41,892 nt of DNA from RI-92 sp037384645 (GCA_037384645.1 JARRNT010000046.1:1-41892), one strand, 5' to 3'. Positions 31,136 through 40,748 are shown, counted from the first letter of the stretch. Translations and numbers: made by a program. The notes: generated by a model from the letters alone, not told the origin.

Positions 31136-32143
31136 TTAACCTTTCGTTAATTGTTTCAAGACTGCCCGCGGCATTATCTCCGTGAGGCAGCGAGTATGCC
31201 CGAATCGACACTGTCGGGCAAAACACGGGCTGCAATCCAGCCCCTGGTAAAGGATAATTGCACGATCAGACAACGGCGGCGTATACGCCGGATCCGAGGA
31301 TCCGTAAATCGCAACCAGTGGTCGACCGGTGGCGGCAGCAATGTGCATCAGGCCTGAATCGTTGGTCACATTATTCTGTGTCAGCGCAATCAAATCGACT
31401 GCGTCTACCAGTGACGTTTTGCCGCACAAATTGCTTACCGCAGGCTGGCCTTGCCGTATCGCCTCACCCAGCGATACTTCCTTGGCAGAGCCGAACACCC
31501 AGACCTGGCAACCTTGCGCCACCAGCATGCCGGCAAGTTGCTGAAAATATTCAACCGGCCACTGTTTGGCTGGCCCATACTCCGCCCCCGGCATCAAACC
31601 GATCACGCGTTTGTCCTGGTTTAAGCCCAGTTTTTTCAGCAACGCCTGCTGGTTTGACGAATTGATGCTTAATTGCGGATACGGTACAGGCGGCGCACTT
31701 GCCAGGTTGTCATAAGCCAGTCCGACATAACGCTGCACGGTCTGGTACAGGACTCGCTTATCCAGCGCACGCATATCATTGATGACGCCGTAGCGGTGCT
31801 CGCCCCGGTATCCTGTACGCCGGCGGGCACCGGCAAAAAACGGCACCAGTGCCGACTTGTATGAACGTGGCAACACAATAGCCCGGTCGTAATGACGACT
31901 ACGTAACTGCCTGCCCAGACGATAGCGGGTGAGCAAGCCGAGTTGTTTGTGCCCGACCGCCAGTTCGATGGCCTCATGTACCTGAGGCATGCGCTGTAAC
32001 AGGGGGACCGACCAGGCCGGCGCGACCACGTCAATGATGCAATCCGCGTCCTGCTGTTTAAGCGTTATGAACAGGCTTTGCGCCATCACCATGTCGCCGA
32101 CCCAGGCGGGTCCGACAATCAGGATACGCTCAGAGGAAGTCAT
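31136..32143 (-). CDS. waaF: ADP-heptose:LPS heptosyltransferase II
   Basis: WaaF adds the second heptose to the inner core. The protein has 335 residues from ATG 32143; the longer frame to 32200 overlaps hldD and adds a non-family N-terminus. Signatures are ILIVGPAWVGDMVMAQSLF (N-terminal), LMPGAEYGPAKQWP, TNDSGLMHIAAATGRPLVAIYGSSDP (donor site) and CSPCFARQCRFGHTRC near the end. GGAAG lies about 8 nt before the ATG, and the gene is 14 nt downstream of hldD. The WaaF assignment over WaaC rests on the PAEYGPAKQWP-like block and the hldD-waaF order seen in many gammaproteobacteria. Confidence 0.9.
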   Translation of the reverse strand: MTSSERILIVGPAWVGDMVMAQSLFITLKQQDADCIIDVVAPAWSVPLLQRMPQVHEAIELAVGHKQLGLLTRYRLGRQLRSRHYDRAIVLPRSYKSALVPFFAGARRRTGYRGEHRYGVINDMRALDKRVLYQTVQRYVGLAYDNLASAPPVPYPQLSINSSNQQALLKKLGLNQDKRVIGLMPGAEYGPAKQWPVEYFQQLAGMLVAQGCQVWVFGSAKEVSLGEAIRQGQPAVSNLCGKTSLVDAVDLIALTQNNVTNDSGLMHIAAATGRPLVAIYGSSDPAYTPPLSDRAIILYQGLDCSPCFARQCRFGHTRCLTEIMPRAVLKQLTKG

Positions 32144-32157
32144 GGCCTGACTTCCAC

Positions 32158-33129
32158 TTAATGTTTGTCCGCTGGCTTCCCGTTGCGTGCCTGCAGCCAT
32201 TGCATATACTCGTCGACGCCTTCCTGCACGGTCTTAAACGGTGCCGTATAACCTGCATCGCGCAGGGCACTGATATCAGCCTCGGTGAAACTTTGATAAC
32301 GCCCCTTGAGGTGTTCAGGGAATGGAATGTATTCGAGTTCGCCGCTGCCATGGTGAGCAATCACGCTGCTGGCAATATCATTGAATGGCTGGCTACGCCC
32401 GGTACCGAGGTTGAAAATCCCGGACTTATCGGGATGTTCGAGGAACCACAGATTGACCGCCACCGCGTCTCCGACATAAACAAAATCGCGGCGTTGTTCG
32501 CCATTGCCGTAACCGTCACAACCTTCAAACAGTTTGACCTTGCCCGTCTCGCGGATCTGGTTGTAATGGTGAAACGCGACGCTGGCCATGCTGCCCTTGT
32601 GCGATTCGCGCGGCCCGTAGACGTTAAAATAACGAAAGCCGACGATCTGGCTCTCGGCTGTCGGCAGATATCGGCGCACGTACTGGTCGAACAGGAATTT
32701 GGAATAGCCATAGACGTTGAGCGGCTCTTCATGCTCACGCGTTTCCCTGAACACTGTGCCACTGCCATAGACCGAAGCGGATGACGCATACAAATAGGCA
32801 ATCTTGTGTTGCAGGCAATAATGCAACAACGCCTTGGAGTACTCGTAGTTGTTCTGCATCATGTAGTGGCCGTCCCACTCGGTGGTGGAAGAACAGGCAC
32901 CCTCGTGAAAAATCGCCTCGACCTTGCTGGCAAAGGACGCGTTATTCTGTACCCGTTGCAGAAATTCGTGCTTGTCCAGGTAATCGGCAATCTCGCAATC
33001 GGCGATGTTCTTGAACTTCACCCCGTTCTTGAGGTTGTCCACCACCAGAATGTCAGTGATGCCACGCTCATTCAGGGTCTTGACGATATTGCTGCCGATA
33101 AAGCCGGCACCACCGGTAACGATAATCAT
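32158..33129 (-). CDS. hldD: ADP-L-glycero-D-manno-heptose-6-epimerase
   Basis: HldD is a 323-residue cytoplasmic enzyme that converts ADP-D-glycero- to ADP-L-glycero-D-manno-heptose, the donor for core heptosyltransferases. It is a short-chain epimerase: NADP-binding TGGAGFIGSNIVK at the start, FHEGACSSTTEWD, SSASVYGSG, and the catalytic YGYSK. FRYFNVYGPRESHKG and the C-terminal YTAPFKTVQEGVDEYMQWL are typical of HldD. The length matches E. coli (310). GGAAG precedes the ATG by about 8 nt. It is 4 nt downstream of hldE and followed by waaF, the expected pathway order. Confidence 0.96.
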   Translation of the reverse strand: MIIVTGGAGFIGSNIVKTLNERGITDILVVDNLKNGVKFKNIADCEIADYLDKHEFLQRVQNNASFASKVEAIFHEGACSSTTEWDGHYMMQNNYEYSKALLHYCLQHKIAYLYASSASVYGSGTVFRETREHEEPLNVYGYSKFLFDQYVRRYLPTAESQIVGFRYFNVYGPRESHKGSMASVAFHHYNQIRETGKVKLFEGCDGYGNGEQRRDFVYVGDAVAVNLWFLEHPDKSGIFNLGTGRSQPFNDIASSVIAHHGSGELEYIPFPEHLKGRYQSFTEADISALRDAGYTAPFKTVQEGVDEYMQWLQARNGKPADKH

Positions 33130-33133
33130 GTTA

Positions 33134-34567
33134 TTAACTTCCGTTCAGAATGCTTTTGATAATGTCCGTGGTGGAGTGACCCTCAATATAATCCAGGATG
33201 CTCACTTCACCACCGTTGTCGATGACGCAGGAACCACCCGCCACGTCTTCGGGTTTATAGTCGCCGCCCTTGACCAGCACATCGGGTAACAGCGTGCAGA
33301 TCAAACGTTCCGGCGTATCCTCGGAAAATGAGACGACCCAGTCGACGCACTCCAGCGCCGCCAGCACGGCCATGCGTCGATCCAGGGTATTGATCGGCCG
33401 GTCCTCACCCTTGAGTCGCTTGACCGAGGCATCATCGTTAACGGCGATGATCAGGCGATCGCCCAGGCGTCGCGCCTTTTGTAAATACGACACGTGTCCC
33501 GGATGCAGGATGTCGAAACAGCCGTTGGTCATGACGATCTTCTCGCCACGGGCCCTGGCCTGCTTGATCACCTGTAACAGCGTATTCTCGTCCATCACCC
33601 CGCGACCCATCTGGGTCTCGTCGTGCATGGCGATGTGCAATTCGGCGGGGGTCACCGTCGCCGTGCCCAGCTTACCAACCACAATACCGGCGGCCAGGTT
33701 GGACAGGGCCGTAGCCGCATCCAGTTCCATACCGGCAGCGACGCCGGCGGCCAGGGTGGCAATCACGGTATCGCCAGCGCCCGTTACATCAAACACTTCA
33801 CGTGCCCGGGTTGGCAGGTGCAGCACCGGCTGATCCTTGCGTAACAGGGTCATGCCGCGTTCGCTACGGGTAACCAGCAGGGCATCCAGCTCCAGCTGAT
33901 GCACCAGGTTCATACCTTTCTCTTCAATGGCCTGGTCCGTGTCGCAATGACCGACGACCGCCTCGAATTCGTGCAGGTTGGGCGTGATCAGGCTGGCCCC
34001 CCGGTAACGTTCAAACTCCGCGCCCTTGGGATCAATCAGGACCGGTGTCGCCTGCTGGCGCCCGGCAGCGATCAGGGCCGGGATATCGCGCAGGGTACCC
34101 TTGCCGTAATCGGACAGGACCACGGCACCGGCCCCTGCCATCAGTTTGGCCGCACGTGCCACCAGCAGGTCCGAGCGTTGTTCGGCAAAACCGTCTTCGA
34201 AATCGAGACGAATGAGTTGCTGGTGACGACTCAGGACACGCAGCTTGGTGACAGTGCTGCAACCGGGGAGGCGTTCAAACGCGCAGCTCACGCCGGCCCC
34301 TTCCAGGATCTCCTGCAGGGCATCGGCGGCTTCATCGTCACCGGTATAACCCATGACCGAGATCCCTGCACCCAGGGCGGCAATGTTAAGAGCGACGTTA
34401 CCGGAACCACCGGCGCGTTCCTCGGCATCCTGCACCAGCACCACCGGTACCGGGGCCTCGGGTGAAATCCGGGAAGTATCGCCATGCCAGTAGCGATCCA
34501 GCATCAGGTCGCCGATCACCAGGACCTGGGCCTTGTCAAAATCCGGCAGCTGAAGCTTCATGGGCAT
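33134..34567 (-). CDS. hldE: Bifunctional D-beta-D-heptose 7-phosphate kinase / 1-phosphate adenylyltransferase
   Basis: HldE (RfaE) performs two steps toward ADP-heptose. The 477-residue protein has an N-terminal ribokinase-like domain: QVLVIGDLMLDRYWHGDTSRISPEAPVPV, GGSGNVALNIAALGAG, and FDVTGAGDTVIATLAAGVAAG with the catalytic Asp. The C-terminal nucleotidyltransferase contains TNGCFDILHPGHVSYLQKAR (HxGH) and LLPDVLVKGGDYKPEDVAG. The length equals E. coli HldE (477). An in-frame ATG at 34561 would give a protein two residues shorter; neither has a clear ribosome-binding site. It is 27 nt downstream of the zinc-finger gene and probably shares a transcript with it and ilvE. Confidence 0.97.
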   Translation of the reverse strand: MPMKLQLPDFDKAQVLVIGDLMLDRYWHGDTSRISPEAPVPVVLVQDAEERAGGSGNVALNIAALGAGISVMGYTGDDEAADALQEILEGAGVSCAFERLPGCSTVTKLRVLSRHQQLIRLDFEDGFAEQRSDLLVARAAKLMAGAGAVVLSDYGKGTLRDIPALIAAGRQQATPVLIDPKGAEFERYRGASLITPNLHEFEAVVGHCDTDQAIEEKGMNLVHQLELDALLVTRSERGMTLLRKDQPVLHLPTRAREVFDVTGAGDTVIATLAAGVAAGMELDAATALSNLAAGIVVGKLGTATVTPAELHIAMHDETQMGRGVMDENTLLQVIKQARARGEKIVMTNGCFDILHPGHVSYLQKARRLGDRLIIAVNDDASVKRLKGEDRPINTLDRRMAVLAALECVDWVVSFSEDTPERLICTLLPDVLVKGGDYKPEDVAGGSCVIDNGGEVSILDYIEGHSTTDIIKSILNGS

Positions 34568-34594
34568 CCAGTTCTGTTGGCGTGCAAGATGATC

Positions 34595-34822
34595 CTAGTC
34601 CTTGAGCACGTAGACCGCGCCACAGTATGGACACCTGACCTCACCCTTGTCCTCGATGGGCAGATACACCTTGGGGTGTGAATTCCACGTGGTCATGTTG
34701 TCCATCGGGCAATGCAGCGGCAAATCCGCCCGGCTGACCGTGTAACGGCGGGCGGCATTGGCCTGAAGTTTTTCCTGATTACTCACTACGCTGGTTTCCT
34801 GTTTTTCGTTATCGATTGCCAT
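34595..34822 (-). CDS. Small CHCC zinc-finger protein
   Basis: This 75-residue protein has the zf-CHCC arrangement in its C-terminal half: LPLHCPMDNMTTWNSHPKVYLPIEDKGEVRCPYCGAVYVL, with Cys, His and the CPYC pair as likely zinc ligands. The N-terminal half is polar. Proteins of this family are often found beside ilvE in gammaproteobacteria; their function is not known to me. The family is related to a mitochondrial complex I accessory subunit, which does not prove a role here. Its ATG (34820-34822) overlaps the ilvE stop (34822-34824) by one base, so translation is coupled. Confidence 0.9.
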   Translation of the reverse strand: MAIDNEKQETSVVSNQEKLQANAARRYTVSRADLPLHCPMDNMTTWNSHPKVYLPIEDKGEVRCPYCGAVYVLKD

Positions 34823-35742
34823 TATACCGGTGACAGCCAGTCCAGGTGTTGGTCGACCCGGCCGTGGACCACGTCGAAATACATGCTTTGCAGTTTTTCG
34901 GTAATGGGTCCGCGCCGGCCGGCCCCGATCTGGCGCCCGTCCAGCTCGCGGATCGGTGTCACCTCGGCGGCGGTACCGGTAAAGAAGGCCTCGTCGGCGA
35001 TATAGACTTCGTCGCGGGTCAGGCGTTTCTCGCGGACTTCGATGCCCAGTTCGCCAGCCAGGGTGATAATGGTCTTGCGCGTGATCCCGTCCAGGGCCGA
35101 GGTGAGTTCCGGGGTATAGATCACCCCATCGCGGACCAGGAAGAAATTTTCGCCCGAGCCTTCGGCCACGAAACCGTCAATGTCGAGCAACAGCGCTTCG
35201 TCATAACCGTCGTTCAGGGCCTCCTGCAGCGCCAGCATGGAATTCATGTAGTTGCCGTTGGCCTTGGCCTTGCACATGGTGATGTTGACGTGATGGCGGG
35301 TATAGGACGAGGTCTTGATGCGAATCCCGCGCTCCATGTTCTCGGCACCGAGATACGCGCCCCATTCCCAGGCCGCCACGATGGTATGTACCTTGAGGTT
35401 ATCGGCGCGCAGGCCCATGCCTTCGGAACCGTAAAAACACATGGGACGAATATAGGCTGACTGCAGGTTGTTTTCACGCACCGCCGCCCTGGTGGCCTCG
35501 TTGATGGTGGCCTCGTCGTACTCGATCTCCATCCCCAGGATATGGGCCGACTGAAACAGGCGATGGGTGTGCGCCTCGAGCTGAAAGATCGCCGTCCCCT
35601 GCTCCGCCTTGTAGGCGCGGACACCTTCGAACACGCCCATGCCGTAATGCAGGGTGTGGGTTAACACGTGTACCTGGGCCTCGCGCCAGGGAACCAGTTT
35701 ACCGTCAAACCAGATGACACCATCACGATCGGCCATCGTCAT
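34822..35742 (-). CDS. ilvE: Branched-chain amino acid aminotransferase
   Basis: IlvE is a PLP-dependent enzyme for the last step of Leu, Ile and Val synthesis. The 306-residue protein has the fold-type IV signature: FEGVRAYK, CKAKANGNYMNS with the PLP Lys, EGSGENFFLV, and TPELTSALDGITRKTI. The length matches E. coli IlvE (309). The ATG at 35742 has GAGG about 10 nt upstream, and a second Met lies two codons later. It lies 12 nt after glnE and is followed by the zinc-finger gene and hldE, so amino-acid and LPS genes share a transcription unit. Confidence 0.95.
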   Translation of the reverse strand: MTMADRDGVIWFDGKLVPWREAQVHVLTHTLHYGMGVFEGVRAYKAEQGTAIFQLEAHTHRLFQSAHILGMEIEYDEATINEATRAAVRENNLQSAYIRPMCFYGSEGMGLRADNLKVHTIVAAWEWGAYLGAENMERGIRIKTSSYTRHHVNITMCKAKANGNYMNSMLALQEALNDGYDEALLLDIDGFVAEGSGENFFLVRDGVIYTPELTSALDGITRKTIITLAGELGIEVREKRLTRDEVYIADEAFFTGTAAEVTPIRELDGRQIGAGRRGPITEKLQSMYFDVVHGRVDQHLDWLSPV

Positions 35743-35754
35743 AAAGCTGTTACC

Positions 35755-38649
35755 TCATTCTTGTGATTGTTCAAGCCACGCGGACCAGATCCGACGCACA
35801 CCCTCGCGCTGTTCGCAAAAATCCTCTGCGGCAATCAGCGTGGATTGTTCCTGCAGTTTCAGGCGGTGCACACGGTCGCGGTAATGGCGATAGGTCTCGC
35901 TTAAAAATTCGGCATCAGCGACACGCATCACCCCGGCCTCGGCGAGCCGTTCCAGGATGCGGATATTATCGGTGTAATCCAGCAGGGCCGGGTGAGCGTG
36001 GGCAAATGCCAAGACCCCATATTGCACCATAAATTCAATATCGACGATACCTCCTTGCCCCTGTTTCAAATCAAACCGGTCGTCTTTGCTCTTGTCGAGG
36101 CTGGTCCGCATCCTGGCGCGCATGGCCAGGACCTCCTGGCGCAAGCTGTCGGGGTCACGCTGGCGGCCCAGGATCTGGCGGCGAATGGCCTCGAAGCGTT
36201 GGGCAATGGCGGGGTCGCCGGTGATGACCCGCGCCCGCACCAGGGCCTGGTGTTCCCAGGTCCAGGCCTTCTCGCCTTGATAGGCTTCAAATGCCGCCAG
36301 GCTGCTGACCAACAGGCCGGCTGCCCCGTCCGGGCGCAGCCGGGTATCAATCTCGAACAGCACCCCGGCCGGGGTCAGGCTGTTGAGGATATGGATCATG
36401 CGCTGGGCCAGGCGGGCGAAAAACACCCCCAGGACCAGCGGCTGTTTGCCGGTGGTTTCCAGGGACTCGGATTCGCCGCTGTGCAGGAACACCAGGTCGA
36501 GGTCAGAGCCGTAGCCCAGTTCCAGCCCCCCCAGCTTGCCGTAGGCCACGACGGCAAAGCCGGTATCGCAGATCTCGCCATCCGAGGTACAGATCGGCCG
36601 CCCGTGGCGGGCCACCAGGTGGTGCCAGGCCAGGTCGAAGGTGCGCTCCAGCACCACTTCGGCAATCCAGCTCAAGTGGTCACTCACTTTCATCAATGGC
36701 AGGGCCCCGGCCAGGTCCGCGGCGGCGACTCGCAGAAACTGCGCATGCTTGAATTGGCGCAGGGCATCCATGGCCTGCTCCACGTCCTCCGGATCCAGCA
36801 GATCCAGGCGCTGGTGCAGTGCCAGAGCCAGCTCGGGTTTGTCCGGTGGGTCGTACAGGCTGCGCGGATCCAGCAATTCATCCAGCAGCATCGGATGCTG
36901 GCTGAGGTAACGGGTGATCCAGGGACTGGCAGCACACAGGCGTACCAGTTGCGACAGGGCCATGGGGTTTTCGATCAACAGCAACAGGTATACCGTGCGC
37001 CGGACGACAGCCTCAATCACATCCAGGCTGCGCAACAGGGCCAGCTCGGGCTGGGCGGTGCTGACGCAGGCCCCGATCAGGAGGGGCATCAGCCGATCCA
37101 TGCGATCACGGCCCTGCGCAGTCAGATGGCCATAGGCACGCCCCTGACGCAGGCCCCGCAGTTTGCTATAGACCGACTCGCTATCGGCAAAGCCTAGTTC
37201 ATCCAGGCGTTCCAGGGCCGCCGGTGTATCCAGGCTTCCCTGCCAGAGCAGGGCATAGTGACCGGCATCGGCCTGCTCCGCCGATTGCGGCGCCGCAAAG
37301 ACCTGATTGAAATGCTCCTGGACCCGCCCGCGCTGGTGATCCAACTCCTTTATATAGTGCGCCCAATCGGGGAAGCCCATGCTAAACGCCAGGCGCTGGC
37401 GGCCGACCTCATCAGCGGGCAGGAGCTGGGTCTGTTCATCGCGCCAGGCCTGCAGCCGGTGTTCACTGCGGCGCAGGAAATCATAGGCCTCGGCTAATTG
37501 CGTCACCACGTAATCGGGCAACAACTGCAGCTCCTGCAACATCTGCAACACGGCCAGGATCGCGCGCTGCTGCAGGCGCGGTTCATGCCCGCCACGAATC
37601 AACTGGAAAACCTGACCGATGAATTCGATCTCACGAATACCGCCCGGGCCCACCTTGATATTCTGTTCCTTGCCCTTGCGCACCACCTCTTTCTGAATCA
37701 TGGCTTTCATCTCGCGCAGCGACTCATAGGCGCTGTAGTCCATGTAGCGGCGGTAAATGAAGGGATGCAGGGTCTGTAATAATTCCTCGCCCGCGGCCAG
37801 GTCCCCGGCGATGATGCGGGCCTTGATCAGGGCATAGCGTTCCCATTCCCGACCATGAATTTCGTAATATTCCTCCATGGCGGTGAAAGTACACACCAAT
37901 GGTCCGCTCTCACCGAAGGGGCGCAGGCGCATATCAACCCGGAAGACGAAGCCGTCCTCGGTCTGCTGGGCGAGGACACTGATGAGCTTCTGCCCCAGTT
38001 TCTGGAAGTACTCACTGTTGCTGATCTGGCGCTGACCACCCTGGGTCTCTCCACCTTCGGGGTAAGTGAAAATCAAATCGATATCTGATGACAGGTTCAG
38101 TTCATTGGCACCGAGCTTGCCCATGGCAATCACCACCAGCTGCTGGGCCTGACCTTCTGCATTGACCGGTGTGCCGAAAGTGACGGACTGCCAGCGAGAT
38201 AACAGCTGCAAGCTCTGCTCAACGCAGGCATCCGCCAGCTGCGACAATTCCGCCATGGTCTGTTCGAGGCCAGACCAGCCGGCCAGGTCGCGCCAGATAA
38301 TACGTACCATCTCGCGCTGACGGAACTGGCGCAAGCGTCGAATCAGGTCCTGCTCGGTCGCGACGTCCCGGAGCTGATCCTGCAGGTGCAGCGACATGGT
38401 CGAGCTGGCATAGGCCTGGTGCAAATCACCCGAGCCCAGTAACTCGACGAGCCAGTCGGGACAACGCCGACACCAGTGCACGAGGTAGTCACTGCAGGCC
38501 AGTACCCCGGCAAGTGTTGGACTGACCGCCGCGAAATCCTTGCCCAGACGTTGCTGCAGCTGTGATTCCAGCTCAGACCACTGCGCTGCCAGTCCGGCAT
38601 GCAACAGTGCAGGTAATTCATCAAAGCGGCGATGCATGAATGAAGTCAT
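35755..38649 (-). CDS. glnE: Bifunctional glutamine synthetase adenylyltransferase/deadenylylase
   Basis: GlnE adds and removes AMP on glutamine synthetase in response to PII. The protein has about 964 residues from ATG 38649 (976 from 38685; a Met at 38637 is also possible). It carries two nucleotidyltransferase domains: the N-terminal deadenylylase with LSSDIDLIFTYPEGGE, and the C-terminal adenylylase with GSDLDLVFLHSGESE, each with the paired Asp metal ligands. Also seen are GPGGIREIEFIGQVFQLIRGGHEP and the C-terminal GGIVDIEFMVQYGVL. The length matches E. coli (946). It is the first gene of the run leading to ilvE, the zinc-finger gene and hldE. Confidence 0.96.
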   Translation of the reverse strand: MTSFMHRRFDELPALLHAGLAAQWSELESQLQQRLGKDFAAVSPTLAGVLACSDYLVHWCRRCPDWLVELLGSGDLHQAYASSTMSLHLQDQLRDVATEQDLIRRLRQFRQREMVRIIWRDLAGWSGLEQTMAELSQLADACVEQSLQLLSRWQSVTFGTPVNAEGQAQQLVVIAMGKLGANELNLSSDIDLIFTYPEGGETQGGQRQISNSEYFQKLGQKLISVLAQQTEDGFVFRVDMRLRPFGESGPLVCTFTAMEEYYEIHGREWERYALIKARIIAGDLAAGEELLQTLHPFIYRRYMDYSAYESLREMKAMIQKEVVRKGKEQNIKVGPGGIREIEFIGQVFQLIRGGHEPRLQQRAILAVLQMLQELQLLPDYVVTQLAEAYDFLRRSEHRLQAWRDEQTQLLPADEVGRQRLAFSMGFPDWAHYIKELDHQRGRVQEHFNQVFAAPQSAEQADAGHYALLWQGSLDTPAALERLDELGFADSESVYSKLRGLRQGRAYGHLTAQGRDRMDRLMPLLIGACVSTAQPELALLRSLDVIEAVVRRTVYLLLLIENPMALSQLVRLCAASPWITRYLSQHPMLLDELLDPRSLYDPPDKPELALALHQRLDLLDPEDVEQAMDALRQFKHAQFLRVAAADLAGALPLMKVSDHLSWIAEVVLERTFDLAWHHLVARHGRPICTSDGEICDTGFAVVAYGKLGGLELGYGSDLDLVFLHSGESESLETTGKQPLVLGVFFARLAQRMIHILNSLTPAGVLFEIDTRLRPDGAAGLLVSSLAAFEAYQGEKAWTWEHQALVRARVITGDPAIAQRFEAIRRQILGRQRDPDSLRQEVLAMRARMRTSLDKSKDDRFDLKQGQGGIVDIEFMVQYGVLAFAHAHPALLDYTDNIRILERLAEAGVMRVADAEFLSETYRHYRDRVHRLKLQEQSTLIAAEDFCEQREGVRRIWSAWLEQSQE

Positions 38650-38730
38650 GCCCGCTACGTTACTGCATGCCCGACCCTGGCACAATTGAGACCCAACCCG
38701 CCTCGCGCCGGCAAGGATTTGCAGCCCAGC

Positions 38731-38755
38731 AAAAAACAGCTTGCAGGTGAAGCTC
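38731..38755 (-). terminator. Probable terminator after groEL
   Basis: On the minus strand, AGCTT-N7-AAGCT is followed by GTTTTTTG. The hairpin is at 38738-38754 and the T6 tract at 38731-38736, a few bases after the groEL stop. The stem is only 5 bp, so it is a modest terminator. It fits separation of groES-groEL from glnE. Confidence 0.5.
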
Positions 38756-38759
38756 GGGC

Positions 38760-40412
38760 TTACATCATACCGCCCATGCCACCCATGCCACCCATACCGC
38801 CCATATCCGGCATTGCCGGGGCAGCAGCATCGTCGGCCGGGACATCCGCCACCATCGCTTCGGTGGTGATCATCAGGCCAGCCACAGAGGCAGCGTTTTG
38901 CAGAGCAGACCGGGTCACCTTGGTCGGGTCCAGAATACCCAGCTCAACCATGTCACCGTATTCGCCGGTCGCGGCGTTGTAACCGTAGTTACCTTTGCCT
39001 TCCTGTACCTTGTTGACCACAACAGAAGGCTCATCGCCGGCATTGTCGACGATCTGGCGCAGCGGCTCTTCCATGGCGCGACGGGCAATGTTGATGCCGA
39101 CGTCCTGGTCATGGTTGTCGCCTTTCAGTTTATTGATGGCCTGCAGGGCACGCACCAGGGCCACACCACCGCCAGGGACCACGCCTTCTTCCACCGCCGC
39201 ACGGGTTGCATGCAGGGCGTCTTCGACACGGGCCTTCTTCTCTTTCATTTCCACTTCGGTGGCAGCGCCGACCTTGATTACCGCAACACCGCCGGCCAGC
39301 TTGGCTACGCGCTCCTGCAGTTTTTCACGGTCATAGTCAGACGTGGCTTCCTCGATCTGGGTACGGATCTGCTTGACCCGGGCTTCGATATCGGCAGCTT
39401 TACCTGAGCCATCGATGACGGTGGTCTCTTCCTTGGTGACCTGAACTTTCTTGGCAGAACCCAGATCGTCCAGGGTGGCCTTCTCCAGGCTCAGACCGAC
39501 TTCTTCGGAGATGACGGTACCACCGGTCAGGGTGGCGATGTCCTGCAGCATGGCCTTGCGGCGATCGCCGAAGCCAGGCGCCTTCACGGCAGCCACTTTC
39601 ACGATACCGCGAATGTTGTTCACCACCAGCGTGGCCAGGGCTTCACCTTCGACGTCTTCGGCAATGATCAGCAACGGCTTACCCGCCTTGGCTACTCCTT
39701 CGAGGACCGGCAGCATATCGCGGATGTTGGAGATCTTCTTGTCGTACAGCAGGATGTACGGTTCTTCCAGCTCGGCGCTCATGCTTTGCTGGTTGTTCAC
39801 GAAGTACGGAGACAGGTAACCGCGGTCGAACTGCATGCCTTCAACCACGTCCAGTTCGTTCTGCAAACCGGTACCCTCTTCCACGGTGATAACACCTTCC
39901 TTGCCGACCTTGTCCATGGCGCCGGCGATGATCTTGCCGATCTCTTCATCGGAGTTGGCGGAGATGGTACCGACCTGGGCAATCGCCTTGCTGTCGGCGC
40001 AAGGCTTGGACAGCTTCTTCAGTTCTTCCACGGTCGCAATCACGGCCTTGTCGATGCCGCGCTTGAGGTCCATCGGGTTCATACCGGCGGCCACGGCCTT
40101 GAGGCCTTCGGTCAGGATGGACTGGGCCAGTACGGTTGCGGTGGTGGTACCGTCGCCGGCCACATCGGAGGTCTGGGAAGAGACTTCCTTCACCATCTGC
40201 GCGCCCATGTTTTCGAACTTGTCTTTCAGTTCGATTTCCTTGGCCACGGAGACGCCGTCCTTGGTAATGGTCGGGGCGCCAAAGCTCTTGTCCAGAACCA
40301 CATTACGGCCCTTCGGACCCAGGGTGACCTTGACCGCGTTAGCCAGGGTGTTTACACCTTTGAGCATGCGATGACGGGCGTCATCGCTGAAACGGACTTC
40401 TTTTGCACTCAT
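38760..40412 (-). CDS. groL: 60 kDa chaperonin GroEL
   Basis: GroEL is the ATP-driven protein-folding chamber that works with GroES. The 550-residue protein begins AKEVRFSDDARHRMLKGVN and has VTLGPKGRNVVLD, ITKDGVSVAKEIEL, VAGDGTTTATVLAQ, IAEDVEGEALATLVVN and the C-terminal GGMGGMGGMGGMM tail. The length is typical (548 in E. coli). AGAGGA precedes the ATG at 40412 by a few nt, and it is 45 nt downstream of groES, in one transcript under the CIRCE operator. The strong open frames on the opposite strand of this gene are shadows of its biased codon use. Confidence 0.99.
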   Translation of the reverse strand: MSAKEVRFSDDARHRMLKGVNTLANAVKVTLGPKGRNVVLDKSFGAPTITKDGVSVAKEIELKDKFENMGAQMVKEVSSQTSDVAGDGTTTATVLAQSILTEGLKAVAAGMNPMDLKRGIDKAVIATVEELKKLSKPCADSKAIAQVGTISANSDEEIGKIIAGAMDKVGKEGVITVEEGTGLQNELDVVEGMQFDRGYLSPYFVNNQQSMSAELEEPYILLYDKKISNIRDMLPVLEGVAKAGKPLLIIAEDVEGEALATLVVNNIRGIVKVAAVKAPGFGDRRKAMLQDIATLTGGTVISEEVGLSLEKATLDDLGSAKKVQVTKEETTVIDGSGKAADIEARVKQIRTQIEEATSDYDREKLQERVAKLAGGVAVIKVGAATEVEMKEKKARVEDALHATRAAVEEGVVPGGGVALVRALQAINKLKGDNHDQDVGINIARRAMEEPLRQIVDNAGDEPSVVVNKVQEGKGNYGYNAATGEYGDMVELGILDPTKVTRSALQNAASVAGLMITTEAMVADVPADDAAAPAMPDMGGMGGMGGMGGMM

Positions 40413-40457
40413 GTTAGCTTCCTCTTACAAATTTGTTTGTTCAACAATGACGCCGGC

Positions 40458-40748
40458 TTATTTCTCGATGACACCCATGATGTCTTCTTCGCGCAGGACC
40501 AACAGCTCTTCGCCGTCGAGTTTGACCTCATTACCGGCATATTTACCAAACAGCACCTTGTCGCCAGCCTTGACGTCGAGCGCGCGAACTTCGCCGCTAT
40601 CGAGGATCTTGCCGTTGCCCACGGCAACAACTTCACCCTGTACAGGCTTCTCGGTAGCGGAATCGGGGATGACAATACCACCGGCAGTGGTGCGTTCTTC
40701 TTCCATGCGACGAACGATCACACGGTCGTGTAAAGGACGAATCTTCAT
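40458..40748 (-). CDS. groS: 10 kDa co-chaperonin GroES
   Basis: GroES caps the GroEL cavity. The 96-residue protein shows MKIRPLHDRVIVRRME, the mobile-loop region EERTTAGGIVIPDSATEKP, and KVLFGKYAGNEVKLDGEELLVLREEDIMGVIE, all diagnostic. GAGGAG stands about 7 nt before the ATG at 40748. It is the first gene of the operon; its leader holds the CIRCE operator some 70 bp upstream. Confidence 0.99.
   Translation of the reverse strand: MKIRPLHDRVIVRRMEEERTTAGGIVIPDSATEKPVQGEVVAVGNGKILDSGEVRALDVKAGDKVLFGKYAGNEVKLDGEELLVLREEDIMGVIEK

Noticed and set aside
35992..37197. A 401-codon open frame opposite glnE
   Set aside because: GlnE motifs are complete on the other strand; this frame is Gln/Gly-rich noise with no known fold.
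39786..40733. Long open frame on the strand opposite groES-groEL
   Set aside because: It is a shadow of the strongly biased codons of groES and groEL, with no domain and no ribosome-binding site of note.
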